Counted from the first letter of the stretch, positions 1-7,763 are shown. The stretch is 20,519 bases of DNA from Ruminococcus_G sp963594675 (GCA_963594675.1 CAVBGA010000152.1:1-20519), one strand, 5' to 3'. The notes: generated by a model from the letters alone, not told the origin. Made by a program: numbers and translations.

Positions 1-1
1 G

Positions 2-2794
2 TATCCGCGAGACGCTGCATACGTCAATCAGGGCTTTGGCCCATCGCGATGGATGAAAAAAACGATGGAAATCAACACCCCTGTTAAGCCTTCGATTTCA
101 TTCTCAAAGGATTCTACTTATGACAACAAAGGAAAGTTCAGTTGGTCTCAGAAAACAAGTGACAAAGGTAGTAGACCATGGGTAGAAGAAGAGTGGGAAT
201 GGGTAGAAAAGAAAGATTACTACGAAGTCACTGGAGATAGTGCGTTTTACTCTTGGGAATATGGCAAGCATGAGACTGGCAAGAGCGCAAAGACATCAGG
301 GGAATACACTAGCAAAGTAGATTCCATATCAGCAACGCCTGTACGTCACATCTTTCGAGTGCGCGGACGAGGCCCTAGAGGAGCAAGTGCATGGACTTAT
401 TATAACCATTCCTACGCTATTCCGAGAGCACCCGAAATCAATAGTGCATCACTCAAACAAAACAGCAATGGCACATATACCTTGCAAGTCAAAACAACTA
501 CAAAATCAGATGTAGCAAGACCCGTTGAAAAAGTGACAGTGGAATACACAATAGTTACCCCAGACACAGGAATGACCTGCCCGTCTGGCAGCAGTTGGAC
601 ATCAGCGTTAGTCATGGTTTGGAAGTCAGGGCAACAAACCATGGCTCCTACCATAGATATATCTATTCCAGAAAACGAATGTGTGTTTGTCAGGGCGAAA
701 TCACAGCATGACAGTAGTTGCTATGGGTACTCAAGTGCTGAACTTGTGTATAAGGGTACGCTGAGTGTACCCACTTTGGAAGACTCCGTGACTGTGGATA
801 CCACAGAAGGCACGGTGACTCTAACGACAACAAATAACGCAAGTTCCATATCGGACAGTGTAATCTATGCTGAATATGCCATTAACAATGGGTCTTATAG
901 GAAATTAGGAATAATCCCCCACGAAGCAGGAGAGCAGACGTTGACAGACTCCTACCTAAAAGGACAGTCTGTGAAGAACTACCAGATAAGGATTAAGACT
1001 GTGGTCTATGATTTCACCAACACAAAGATTCAATGGGACTCTGATTGGGTATATAGTGATGCTCAGACCTATGCAGTTGCACCTGCGAATGTTAAAGTTA
1101 GCAGTTATTCCAGTGATACCGCTTTGCTAGAGTGGGATTGGTCTTGGAGCGATGCAACTGCGGCAAGGATAGCGTGGTCAGACCATGAGGACGCATGGAA
1201 CAGTACGGATTCGCCATCTACCTGCGATATGGAAGATGTAACAACATGGTTTCACGTCACAAATTTGGATGAGAAAACTTATTACTTCCGCATTAGGTTG
1301 ATTGATAAAAGCGGTGACAAGGATATATATGGACCATGGTCTGATACCATCAGCATTGATATGTCAGCAACACCTGCGACCCCTACTCTTGGAGTGCAGA
1401 GCACCTATACTAACATGGACGGTAGTGTTACCTGTTTAGTTAGCACGACAGGAACAGGCACGATACAGATTGCAGAGAGCGTTAATGACAAGGTGGTTAT
1501 CTTGGGAAGTTCTTCGAGCAGTTCCATTACATTAAAGGTGTCGGATATTAACGACATCTACGCATCGTTAGGGCTTACATCCAGAAAATGGGGCGCAGGT
1601 GAAACACACAACCTAATTGCTAATGTAGTAGCTACAGGAGGAGAAGCAACGGAATGGAGTGATAGCATTGGAATCAATGTGATATCCGCCCCAATGATTG
1701 AAAATCTATCCTACAGTCTATCCCATCAAGAGATAGTTGATGATCCAGACGAAGAAGATGCGAAGCATTGGGCGCATGTATTATCAGCGATGCCAATGAC
1801 TGTTAAGTTTAACGCAGATGATACAAGTAGCACCTGTAAAATTGCAATCACACGGGAAAACGCAGGTGAAATGGCAAGACCGGACGAATCAAAAACAAAG
1901 GTTTATGAGAATGAAATCGTATATGCAACTACGTCTGAAGGTGGTATGGATGTAAGCATACCCATATCTGATTTAACAGGGCATTTAGATGACGCTGCGG
2001 AATATAACCTAATCTGTACCGTCACAGACACATACGGACAGACAGCAACCCAGACCGTACCGTTTGAAGTACATTGGACGCATCAACCAGAGATACCCAC
2101 GGTAGCTGTGGAAACTCTACCAGATGACTTAGCCACCAAAATCACAGTCGCAAAACCTACTTCCTACGAGGATGGGGATTGCTTTGATATGTATAGATTG
2201 TCAGCCGATAAGCCAGAGTTAGTATTATCAGATTGTGAGTATGACGTAGCCTATGTAGACCCATACCCTGCGTTTGGGGAGTTTGGCGGTCATAGGATTG
2301 TTAACAAAACTGCGAACGGTGACTATATTACATCAGATAATGAGTTTGCTTGGACGGATACCGATAAAGACGTAGGCGACTATGTGGACGATAAGGAAAT
2401 CATTGTGGATTTCAACGGTCAAAGAATCAACCTACCCTATGGAATCAGCCTGAGTAATTCATGGACTAAGGATTTCACGAGAACTACCTATTTAGGCGGT
2501 TCTGTTGCAGGTGATTGGAACCCTGCAGTAACACGTGACCTATCGGCATCTACTACAGTCCTTGCGGTGATTGACCCAGACACAATTAAAGCAATGAGAG
2601 CATTGGCATCCTATGCAGGTATATGCCACGTAAGGACCCCTGAGGGCAGTTCCTTCGCCTGTGATATACAGGTATCCGAGAGCAGAGAGGGTAGTACGCA
2701 AAAGGTAGTTAGTTTTAGCCTAACTATTAAACAGGTGGACACGGAAGGCTTTGACGGCATGACCTATGAGCAGTGGAAGAAGGAGAGTGAATGA
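2..2794 (+). CDS. Phage tail protein with fibronectin-like repeats (5' end outside window)
   Basis: This is a large phage structural protein, probably part of the tail tip or a tail-associated fibre. An ATG at 53 gives 913 aa, but it has no Shine-Dalgarno sequence and the frame stays open to the left edge (17 more codons), so the true start is probably upstream and the gene is 5'-truncated here. The chain is rich in Thr, Ser and Trp and consists of beta-rich, fibronectin III-like segments; the clearest is around residues 340-450 (counted from the ATG), with the pattern of core Trp and Tyr residues before a short linker. The C-terminal 200 residues look like a separate tail domain. It overlaps the next gene by ATGA, so it is translationally coupled in the late operon. 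Tail role is inferred from context and composition; no enzyme motif is visible. Confidence 0.75.
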   Translation, partial: YPRDAAYVNQGFGPSRWMKKTMEINTPVKPSISFSKDSTYDNKGKFSWSQKTSDKGSRPWVEEEWEWVEKKDYYEVTGDSAFYSWEYGKHETGKSAKTSGEYTSKVDSISATPVRHIFRVRGRGPRGASAWTYYNHSYAIPRAPEINSASLKQNSNGTYTLQVKTTTKSDVARPVEKVTVEYTIVTPDTGMTCPSGSSWTSALVMVWKSGQQTMAPTIDISIPENECVFVRAKSQHDSSCYGYSSAELVYKGTLSVPTLEDSVTVDTTEGTVTLTTTNNASSISDSVIYAEYAINNGSYRKLGIIPHEAGEQTLTDSYLKGQSVKNYQIRIKTVVYDFTNTKIQWDSDWVYSDAQTYAVAPANVKVSSYSSDTALLEWDWSWSDATAARIAWSDHEDAWNSTDSPSTCDMEDVTTWFHVTNLDEKTYYFRIRLIDKSGDKDIYGPWSDTISIDMSATPATPTLGVQSTYTNMDGSVTCLVSTTGTGTIQIAESVNDKVVILGSSSSSSITLKVSDINDIYASLGLTSRKWGAGETHNLIANVVATGGEATEWSDSIGINVISAPMIENLSYSLSHQEIVDDPDEEDAKHWAHVLSAMPMTVKFNADDTSSTCKIAITRENAGEMARPDESKTKVYENEIVYATTSEGGMDVSIPISDLTGHLDDAAEYNLICTVTDTYGQTATQTVPFEVHWTHQPEIPTVAVETLPDDLATKITVAKPTSYEDGDCFDMYRLSADKPELVLSDCEYDVAYVDPYPAFGEFGGHRIVNKTANGDYITSDNEFAWTDTDKDVGDYVDDKEIIVDFNGQRINLPYGISLSNSWTKDFTRTTYLGGSVAGDWNPAVTRDLSASTTVLAVIDPDTIKAMRALASYAGICHVRTPEGSSFACDIQVSESREGSTQKVVSFSLTIKQVDTEGFDGMTYEQWKKESE

Positions 2795-3804
2795 TGGAGT
2801 GGAATAAAGGATATTCAGCAAGATACATCATGACTCTCGTTAATCCAGATACATGGGCAGACTACTCAGAGCATGAATTTACATCTGGATCTATTTCAAA
2901 ATCCACAGATACTACTCTGGTAGAGTCTGCAACCCTATCAATGACCGAACTGGTAGGAGATGGAGAAAACTACATCAGAGTGTATCTGGAAGCTTCCCAG
3001 ACAGGGGATTCTGCACGAGTCCCCCTGTTTACGGGGCTGACATCAACCCCAGAGCGTAAGCTAAACGGTAATCTGGATACCTACAGCGTTACATGCTACA
3101 GCGTGTTAAAACCAGTACAGGACATCATCCTACCACGTGGCTATTACGCCCCCATCGGTAGCGGTGCTAATCTGGTTAAGGAATTGCTATCTGCAACCCC
3201 TGCACCCGTTGAGATTGAGGGTACATCCCCTATCACTACGGAAAACATCGTCGCGAGCGATGGGGATAATCGTTTGGAAATGATAAGCAACATCTTAACA
3301 GCTATTAACTGGCAGATGGTGATTAAGGGGAATGGAACCATCGTTTTACGGGAATACCCTACAGAACCAGAGATACGGTTTGGAGTCAATGAGAATGATT
3401 GTATTGAGGTGTCTGTAACGGATACAAAAGACTGGTTTTCCTGTCCTAATGTGCTGATGTGCGTTTCTGAAAATGACGGAGCAGCAACAGTAAGAGATGA
3501 TGACCCAGACAGTGAACTTTCCACGGTATCACGAGGTCGTGAGATTTGGCAGTGTGAGACAGGAGTGACGTTAAGCAATTCCGAAACCATAGCCGCATAT
3601 GCGCAGAGACGGTTGAAAGAGTTGCAAGAGCCAAGTAGGACGCTATCGTATACCAGACGTTACTTCCCCGATTTAGTTCCAGGGGATGTAGTAACGTTAA
3701 ATTATCCAGGGCAAAGACTGGATGGTAACTTTAGAATTACATCCCAGTCTATTACATTGGGATATGCGTGCAAAACACAGGAAGAGGTGACACAGATTGA
3801 GTGA
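2791..3804 (+). CDS. Phage baseplate/tail hub-like protein
   Basis: A 337-aa protein between a tail protein and a tail-fibre protein. Its C-terminal part (about residues 265-337) has a run of aromatic and basic residues followed by PGDVVTLNYPG and a beta strand ending in FRITSQSITLGY, the kind of late hub/baseplate domain that is rich in 'PGD' turns in siphophage and myophage tail proteins. The N-terminal part is beta-rich with no signal peptide or membrane segment. AAGGAG at 2779-2784 lies 6 bases before the ATG at 2791; a second ATG at 2794 is also possible. The start overlaps the upstream stop (ATGA). The assignment to a hub role is inferred from gene order and fold-like features; it may instead be an uncharacterised tail family such as those named only by DUF number. 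Confidence 0.65.
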   Translation: MMEWNKGYSARYIMTLVNPDTWADYSEHEFTSGSISKSTDTTLVESATLSMTELVGDGENYIRVYLEASQTGDSARVPLFTGLTSTPERKLNGNLDTYSVTCYSVLKPVQDIILPRGYYAPIGSGANLVKELLSATPAPVEIEGTSPITTENIVASDGDNRLEMISNILTAINWQMVIKGNGTIVLREYPTEPEIRFGVNENDCIEVSVTDTKDWFSCPNVLMCVSENDGAATVRDDDPDSELSTVSRGREIWQCETGVTLSNSETIAAYAQRRLKELQEPSRTLSYTRRYFPDLVPGDVVTLNYPGQRLDGNFRITSQSITLGYACKTQEEVTQIE

Positions 3805-4951
3805 TATACAGGATATTGCAAAAACAATCGCACAAGCTACCACCAATAATACCAAGAACACCACGAGTACCACTAATGCTACGGTTAAGCGGATTGAGGA
3901 CGGTGTAGCGTATGTGCAGTTTGACGGAGCAGAAACCGAGACACCCGTACAGCTAACTATATCAGCCAACACAGGGGATACGGTCAAAGTAACGGTAAGT
4001 AATGGCAAGGCGTGGATTGCGGGGAACACCACAGCCCCACCGACAGATGATTCTGCGGCAGTACAGCTTTTTAATGAATTGAAGGCGGAGAAGATAACAG
4101 CCGATAGGATAGATGTATCTGATTTATTTGCTCAAAAAATCGAGTGCAAAGGTACGATATCTGGAGCCACATTAAAAGGCGGAACCATTGAGGGAACTAA
4201 CATCATAGGTTCGAACGGTGACTTTTCGAAAGGGCTCACAGCAGGTACAGAAACGGGTGACTACGTTTGTGAGGTCACGACAGACCATTTTTTTGCAGGT
4301 GAAAAAAACGGTGAAATGTTGGGAAATGGTACGTACATCTCCAACGGGCTGTGTAGCGTAAAAGGCGAGTTTACCGTAGAAAATAGCGAAGGGACTACTC
4401 TTGTAGGCATTGGAAGTGAAACGATAGAAATGGAGGAAAGCCTAACAGCTAATACCCCGATATACGCTAAAAAAAAGGTGGAATTAGAGGAAGCCACGAC
4501 ATTCTACGGGGACGCAGTGCACGAAGGAAATATATACGTTTACCAAAACAGCACGAAAGTCGAACTGTTTAAAGCTATATCAAATTATCTCGATGGCTAC
4601 ATCGGCGACACAGGTTGGAGATACCCTACCATAGCGTCATCATTCACAGCCACGAGCAACACCCCACGAGCACGGCGTATCGGCAAAACGGTGGTCTTCA
4701 CGGGCGCAGTTAATCCATCGAAGAAATTATCTGGCTCATCCGATAAAGTGACTATCTGCACTTTGGGAGATAAATACAGACCATCAAACCAGATTAATAT
4801 CCTGTGCCAAGGTAGCGGTCAAAATAAATGGCTGTTAACCATCGAGACCACAGGGACGGCATCATTTAGCAGATACGGCACAACCGCTGCATATGTCGAT
4901 GCAAATACATCAACGTGGCTACCATTCCATGTATCATGGTTTGCAGATTAA
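3797..4951 (+). CDS. Phage tail fibre / receptor-binding protein with N-terminal OB-fold-like domain
   Basis: A 384-aa tail protein. Residues about 30-80 form an OB-fold-like beta domain (VKRIEDGVAYVQFDG, then a segment ending GKAWIAGN) typical of baseplate spike or fibre attachment domains. A short helical region (FNELKAEKITADRIDVSDLF) and repeated small beta turns (GATLKGGTIEGTNIIG) follow, as in trimeric fibre shafts. The last 110 residues are a compact beta-sandwich-like tip and are the best candidate for receptor contact. The start is TTG at 3797, chosen because AGAGGTG at 3783-3789 is correctly spaced and because it gives the 8-base overlap with the preceding gene usual in this operon. 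Host-range role is inference. Confidence 0.7.
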   Translation: MSDIQDIAKTIAQATTNNTKNTTSTTNATVKRIEDGVAYVQFDGAETETPVQLTISANTGDTVKVTVSNGKAWIAGNTTAPPTDDSAAVQLFNELKAEKITADRIDVSDLFAQKIECKGTISGATLKGGTIEGTNIIGSNGDFSKGLTAGTETGDYVCEVTTDHFFAGEKNGEMLGNGTYISNGLCSVKGEFTVENSEGTTLVGIGSETIEMEESLTANTPIYAKKKVELEEATTFYGDAVHEGNIYVYQNSTKVELFKAISNYLDGYIGDTGWRYPTIASSFTATSNTPRARRIGKTVVFTGAVNPSKKLSGSSDKVTICTLGDKYRPSNQINILCQGSGQNKWLLTIETTGTASFSRYGTTAAYVDANTSTWLPFHVSWFAD

Positions 4952-4969
4952 ATTTAGGAGCAATTAATA

Positions 4970-5269
4970 ATGACGGAAATGATATTAACAATCGTAATCA
5001 GCGTGGTAGGCTCTGGCGGACTCTGGTCAGTAGTCCAGTGGTGGTTGACCACCAAACACACTAAAGAAACAGCATCAGACAAAGCACTCAAAGCCCTTTT
5101 GCATGACCGCTTGTATCAAGGGTGCACAGACATCCTTGACCGTGGAGAGGTCAGCGTTGAGGAGTACGATAATCTCAAATATCTGTATCTTCCCTATCGT
5201 GAATTGGGAGGAAACGGTACCTGCGAAAAGCTGATGCATGAAGTCGATACAATGAGATTACACAAATAG
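4970..5269 (+). CDS. Small phage membrane-anchored protein, lysis module
   Basis: A 99-aa protein between the tail fibre and the holin. An N-terminal hydrophobic segment (about residues 3-26) with Gly and Trp residues is followed by a charged helical cytoplasmic-type region and a motif LGGNGTCEKLMHEV near the end. Similar short proteins with one N-terminal membrane segment and a late GGNGT motif sit beside holins in many Firmicute phages; their function is not established. TTAGGAG at 4954-4960 is 9 bases before the ATG. It could be a holin partner or an antiholin, but nothing in the sequence proves that. Confidence 0.65.
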   Translation: MTEMILTIVISVVGSGGLWSVVQWWLTTKHTKETASDKALKALLHDRLYQGCTDILDRGEVSVEEYDNLKYLYLPYRELGGNGTCEKLMHEVDTMRLHK

Positions 5270-5283
5270 AAAGGATAATGAAT

Positions 5284-5523
5284 ATGACAAAATTCCTAAC
5301 ATCAAATGAAGCAATCTACAGATTAGTAAGGACCATCGTGCAGTTGGTTTTAGCTTTTTGCATCACAAACTGTGCGCAGTTAGTAGGACATTTCAACCTG
5401 TCCGCTGATATGCAGACATTGGCAGTAGGATTCATCACTGCTGTACTGTCCCCTATCATGGCTAAGTTAAAGAGCATCGATGAGGAGACAGCAGAGGAGA
5501 GCACAGCTGATGCAGAAAACTGA
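5284..5523 (+). CDS. Phage holin
   Basis: A short membrane protein (79 aa from this start) with two predicted transmembrane segments, roughly residues 14-34 and 43-61, and a highly acidic tail rich in Glu and Ala. This is the layout of a two-segment holin, which forms lesions in the cytoplasmic membrane and releases the endolysin. An ATG at 5278 is in frame, but the ribosome-binding site AAAGG (5270-5274) is only 3 bases from it and 9 from the ATG at 5284, so the second start is preferred. The 3' end overlaps the endolysin start by 14 bases. Identification rests on size, topology and position directly before the endolysin. Confidence 0.78.
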   Translation: MTKFLTSNEAIYRLVRTIVQLVLAFCITNCAQLVGHFNLSADMQTLAVGFITAVLSPIMAKLKSIDEETAEESTADAEN

Positions 5524-6838
5524 TAATCTAACATTACTCTGGAATGCGCTAAAGGACATCGGATGCAATGACTATGGATGTGCTGGCATGTTGGGCAATG
5601 TATATGCTGAATCCGCAGGATGCAATCCAACATGTGTGGAAGCGTTGCTCATCCAGAGATACAAAGCTGAGGGATTTAAGGAGTGGGCTGCTGGCTCACT
5701 CTATTCCCAAACAATCTATGACCAGTATACCAATAGGGTTGATTCTGGCGAAATCAGCAAAGACGAGTTTCTAAGCCCCAGACAGTACACAGGAAAGAGC
5801 CATCAATATGGCTATGGTATTTGCCAATGGACTACCAAAGCACGTAAGGAGAAACTGTGGTCATATACAGTTTCACAGGGGCTTAGCATTGGCTCAATTC
5901 AAGGGCAAATCAAACTTTTGATTGACGAGTTGACCAACTCATACCCTAAGTGCTTAAACGTGCTTAAAACAGCCGATTCCGTAGCCGCAGCGAGTGATTA
6001 CATCTTAGTACATTTTGAGAGTCCAGCTAACACGGATTCCCTAAAAGCTACACGGAGAAGTTACAGTAAACAGATATACGACCTATTCAAAGGAACAGGA
6101 GATGGTAACGTGGGATACACGGCAAGCGATGTGATTAAAATTGCAGAACAAGAGATAGGATACAAAGAGCAGACATCCAACATTACAAAATACTGGTCAC
6201 AGCTGTGCCCATCATATCAAGGGGAAGCATGGTGCGATTGCTTCGTGAGTTGGTGTCATTGGAAAGCTTCTGGCAGTGATAAAACCATTGCTAACCAGAC
6301 GTTAAGAGGTGGACTGATGAGTTTCTACACCCCAACATCAGCGCAGTATTACAAGAGCGCAGGACAGTTCTACAGTTCCCCGAAAGTGGGAGACCAGATT
6401 TTCTTTAAGAATTCCAGTAGTATCTGCCACACGGGTATCGTTACCGCAGTATCACGAACTAAGGTAACCACCATCGAAGGTAATACGTCAGATGGTACAT
6501 TTGATGCTAATGGTGGTGCTGTATGTCGCAAATCATATGATTTAAATAGCAGTAGGATTGCAGGCTATGGGAGACCTGCATATTCAGCAGAAGGGAGCGG
6601 ATGCTTAATGTTTAGCGTGGATGAAATTAAAAAAGGTGACAGCGGAAAAGATGTTAAATTGCTCCAGAGGATTTTGAAGGGTAATAAGAGGACTGGACAG
6701 AACGGAGAAGAGATTGAAGTTGATGGACAGTTTGGAGATGTGACAGACTACGCTCTGAAGGTATTCCAAGAGAAGAAGGGACTGACAGCTGACGGAATTT
6801 GTGGAGAAAATTCTTGGAAAACACTGTTATACAGATAA
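5510..6838 (+). CDS. Phage endolysin: tail-lysozyme, CHAP and peptidoglycan-binding domains
   Basis: A 442-aa modular cell-wall hydrolase. Residues about 5-150 match a phage tail lysozyme-type domain, with the probable catalytic Glu34 in YAESAGCNP and a QYGYGICQW segment. Residues about 205-340 are a CHAP amidase/endopeptidase domain with nucleophile Cys242 (WCDCFVSWC), His307 (CHTGIV) and Glu323/Asn325 (EGN). Residues about 370-442 are a PG_binding_1 repeat (KKGDSGKDVKLLQ, then FGDVTDYALKVFQ). Two different cutting activities are therefore predicted. ATG 5510 is chosen over the in-frame ATG at 5480 because GAGGAG (5494-5499) precedes it and the product then begins at the domain; it overlaps the holin. 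No signal peptide is present, so release should depend on the holin. It ends the late operon before a terminator. Confidence 0.92.
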   Translation: MQKTDNLTLLWNALKDIGCNDYGCAGMLGNVYAESAGCNPTCVEALLIQRYKAEGFKEWAAGSLYSQTIYDQYTNRVDSGEISKDEFLSPRQYTGKSHQYGYGICQWTTKARKEKLWSYTVSQGLSIGSIQGQIKLLIDELTNSYPKCLNVLKTADSVAAASDYILVHFESPANTDSLKATRRSYSKQIYDLFKGTGDGNVGYTASDVIKIAEQEIGYKEQTSNITKYWSQLCPSYQGEAWCDCFVSWCHWKASGSDKTIANQTLRGGLMSFYTPTSAQYYKSAGQFYSSPKVGDQIFFKNSSSICHTGIVTAVSRTKVTTIEGNTSDGTFDANGGAVCRKSYDLNSSRIAGYGRPAYSAEGSGCLMFSVDEIKKGDSGKDVKLLQRILKGNKRTGQNGEEIEVDGQFGDVTDYALKVFQEKKGLTADGICGENSWKTLLYR

Positions 6839-6848
6839 AATACTGCAT

Positions 6849-6890
6849 GGGTAACATGACTAAAACAGAAATGTTGCCCTTATTTTTTAT
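6849..6890 (+). terminator. Intrinsic terminator after the endolysin
   Basis: A 9-bp stem (6849-6857 with 6871-6879, one G-U pair) and 13-base loop are followed by TTATTTTTTAT. It lies 10 bases after the endolysin stop and should end the late transcript, insulating the promoter that follows. Confidence 0.82.
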
Positions 6891-6907
6891 GGAAAATAAG
6901 AAAAAAG

Positions 6908-6936
6908 TTGACAAATTACCCAAAAGGGTATATAAT
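6908..6936 (+). promoter_or_regulatory. Perfect consensus sigma-A promoter of the post-lysis cassette
   Basis: TTGACA (6908-6913) and TATAAT (6931-6936) are separated by exactly 17 bases, so both hexamers match consensus fully. Transcription should start near 6943, just before the strong AAAGGAGG site of the 37-aa gene. The promoter directly follows a terminator, as expected for an independently expressed unit. Confidence 0.88.
6917..6930. promoter_or_regulatory. Operator-like dyad in the promoter spacer
   Basis: TACCC-AAAA-GGGTA is a perfect 5-4-5 inverted repeat lying in the spacer and ending at the -10 hexamer. A repressor bound here would block RNA polymerase. The XRE protein encoded at 7228 is the obvious local candidate; that link is inference. 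Confidence 0.5.
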
Positions 6937-6959
6937 ATAAAATAGAAAGGAGGACAGCG

Positions 6960-7073
6960 ATGGCTAAGAAAACAAAGAAAAAGCCCACCAACTGGAGCGA
7001 GATCGTAATTAGCGCGTTGGTAGACTTAATCGTAGGCATCATACTTATCATTATAGATAAGTATATTGGTTAA
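6960..7073 (+). CDS. 37-aa single-pass membrane peptide
   Basis: A tiny gene with an excellent ribosome-binding site (AAAGGAGG, 6947-6954) 5 bases before the ATG. The product starts with a strongly basic Lys-rich stretch (MAKKTKKKPTNW), then has a hydrophobic segment (residues about 15-32, IVISALVDLIVGIILIII) and ends DKYIG. The basic N-terminus predicts an inside N-terminus and one membrane pass. It is the first gene behind a perfect consensus promoter and is followed by a GC-rich hairpin. Its function is unknown. Similar small hydrophobic peptides can be type I toxins, membrane-protein modulators or phage-encoded small effectors; nothing here decides among these. The gene itself is well supported by promoter and RBS. 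Confidence 0.72.
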   Translation: MAKKTKKKPTNWSEIVISALVDLIVGIILIIIDKYIG

Positions 7074-7079
7074 GAACTA

Positions 7080-7097
7080 AGCGGGCGAGAGCCCGCT
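7080..7097 (+). other. GC-rich hairpin with GAGA tetraloop
   Basis: A 7-bp perfect stem AGCGGGC/GCCCGCT closes on a GNRA-type GAGA loop, 6 bases after the 37-aa gene. There is no T-tract after it, so it may be a weak terminator or an mRNA-stabilising 3' end. The bases AGCGGGC and CTGCC recur in the terminator at 7481-7528. Confidence 0.6.
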
Positions 7098-7141
7098 GCC
7101 TACAAAGAATATAGCACAAAGCCAAAAGCTGTGTAAAGTAT

Positions 7142-7228
7142 ATGATGACAAAATTAGGTATATTTTTGATCGTAGTAGGACTTGTTAAGATGGTGATAGC
7201 ACTTATCGTGAAGGAAAGGGAGGAATAA
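7142..7228 (+). CDS. 28-aa hydrophobic peptide upstream of and coupled to the XRE gene
   Basis: A short reading frame starting ATGATG that encodes 28 residues: a short MMTK start, a hydrophobic segment (LGIFLIVVGLVKMVIALIV) and a charged KEREE end. The stop overlaps the XRE start by one base (TAATG), an arrangement typical of translational coupling. The ribosome-binding site is poor (only GTAAAG at 7134-7139), so expression could be low, or the frame could act as a leader peptide that sets translation of the regulator. It may also be a small toxin-like membrane peptide. Support comes from the coupled overlap and the clear membrane-segment composition; there is no family assignment. Confidence 0.45.
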   Translation: MMTKLGIFLIVVGLVKMVIALIVKEREE

Positions 7229-7425
7229 TGAATTTAGGCAACAATCTGAAACAGGCAAGAAAGGCAGCAGGCATAACGCAGAAAGAACTAGCTGGACGCC
7301 TAGGAGTTTATGCCAAGGATATAAGCAGATGGGAAAATGAAGAACGTACACCGAACGCACTAACCTTAGCAAAGATTTGCAAAGAATTAAATGCATCTGC
7401 AGATGAAATACTTGAATTGAGGTAA
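7228..7425 (+). CDS. XRE-family HTH regulator (65 aa)
   Basis: A single-domain DNA-binding protein of the Cro/CI (HTH_3) type. The helix-turn-helix spans about residues 5-60, with the hallmark pattern LKQARKAAGITQKELAGRLG, then ISRWENEERTP, ending in the usual ICKELNASADEIL tail. It is about the minimum size for this family and has no effector domain. AGGGAGG (7217-7223) lies 4 bases before the ATG. It is probably in one transcript with the two small membrane peptides upstream and could act on the dyad at 6917-6930. Autoregulation is inference; the HTH assignment is firm. Confidence 0.88.
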   Translation: MNLGNNLKQARKAAGITQKELAGRLGVYAKDISRWENEERTPNALTLAKICKELNASADEILELR

Positions 7426-7480
7426 AGTAGCTGCTCACTATATTATTAAAAGAAGATCTGTGTGAGAGCAATGCAAGAAC

Positions 7481-7528
7481 AAATAAGGCAGCGGGCATGG
7501 TGTTTAAACTATGCCCACTGCCTTATTT
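7481..7528. terminator. Long hairpin, probable bidirectional terminator
   Basis: An 18-base stem (7481-7498 with 7511-7528) with a single C/A mismatch and a 12-base loop. AAATAAGG on one side and CCTTATTT on the other give an A-tract and T-tract in both directions. It lies between the XRE gene and the 43-aa gene. Confidence 0.72.
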
Positions 7529-7541
7529 CAATATGCTCAAT

Positions 7542-7552
7542 GGGTATATAAT
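7542..7552 (+). promoter_or_regulatory. -10 element sharing GGGTATATAAT with the cassette promoter
   Basis: TATAAT at 7547-7552 is preceded by GGGTA, an exact 11-base match to 6926-6936. No good -35 is present (TATTTC at 17 bases), so this is a weak or activator-dependent promoter candidate for the 43-aa gene. Confidence 0.4.
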
Positions 7553-7579
7553 GTAAGAGTAGCAAGGGAACAGCAGAAA

Positions 7580-7711
7580 ATGAAGAACGAAGAAATGAGC
7601 GAAGTTGACTTGATTGCGATACTGGTATTAATTAGAGAGAATGCAAAAGCGAACAACGAACTGAAAACAGTAGAACAGATAGATAAAATTCTCGATGAAA
7701 TAAGAAAATAA
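7580..7711 (+). CDS. Small acidic protein of unknown function (43 aa)
   Basis: A 43-aa product, mostly helical and charged, with a central hydrophobic helix (VDLIAILVLI) and a C-terminal amphipathic helix (TVEQIDKILDEIRK). The frame can be extended upstream to an ATG at 7511, but that codon lies inside the right arm of the terminator hairpin and lacks a ribosome-binding site. ATG 7580 has AAGGGA (7564-7569) 10 bases upstream. It sits between a terminator and a GC-rich hairpin, so it appears to be its own small transcription unit. No family recognised. Confidence 0.5.
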   Translation: MKNEEMSEVDLIAILVLIRENAKANNELKTVEQIDKILDEIRK

Positions 7712-7728
7712 AAAATAAGACCACGCAA

Positions 7729-7763
7729 GGGGCGGATACCTAAATAATCTTGCTAACCGCCCC
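7729..7763 (+). other. GC-rich inverted repeat after the 43-aa gene
   Basis: GGGGCGG (7729-7735) and CCGCCCC (7757-7763) form a 7-bp stem with a 21-base loop, 17 bases after the stop. The downstream T content is modest (CTTCATTTTG), so it is a weak terminator candidate. GAATATAGCA follows, as it also does after the hairpin at 7080. Confidence 0.5.

Noticed and set aside
7511..7579. Upstream start of the 43-aa gene (ATG 7511)
   Set aside because: The codon lies inside the right arm of a terminator hairpin and has no ribosome-binding site; ATG 7580 has one.
7725..7763. Pseudoknot formed by GCAA/TTGC and GGGGCGG/CCGCCCC
   Set aside because: The arms interleave correctly, but there is no connecting base between the first two arms and the first stem has only 4 bp, so it is sterically and energetically unlikely.
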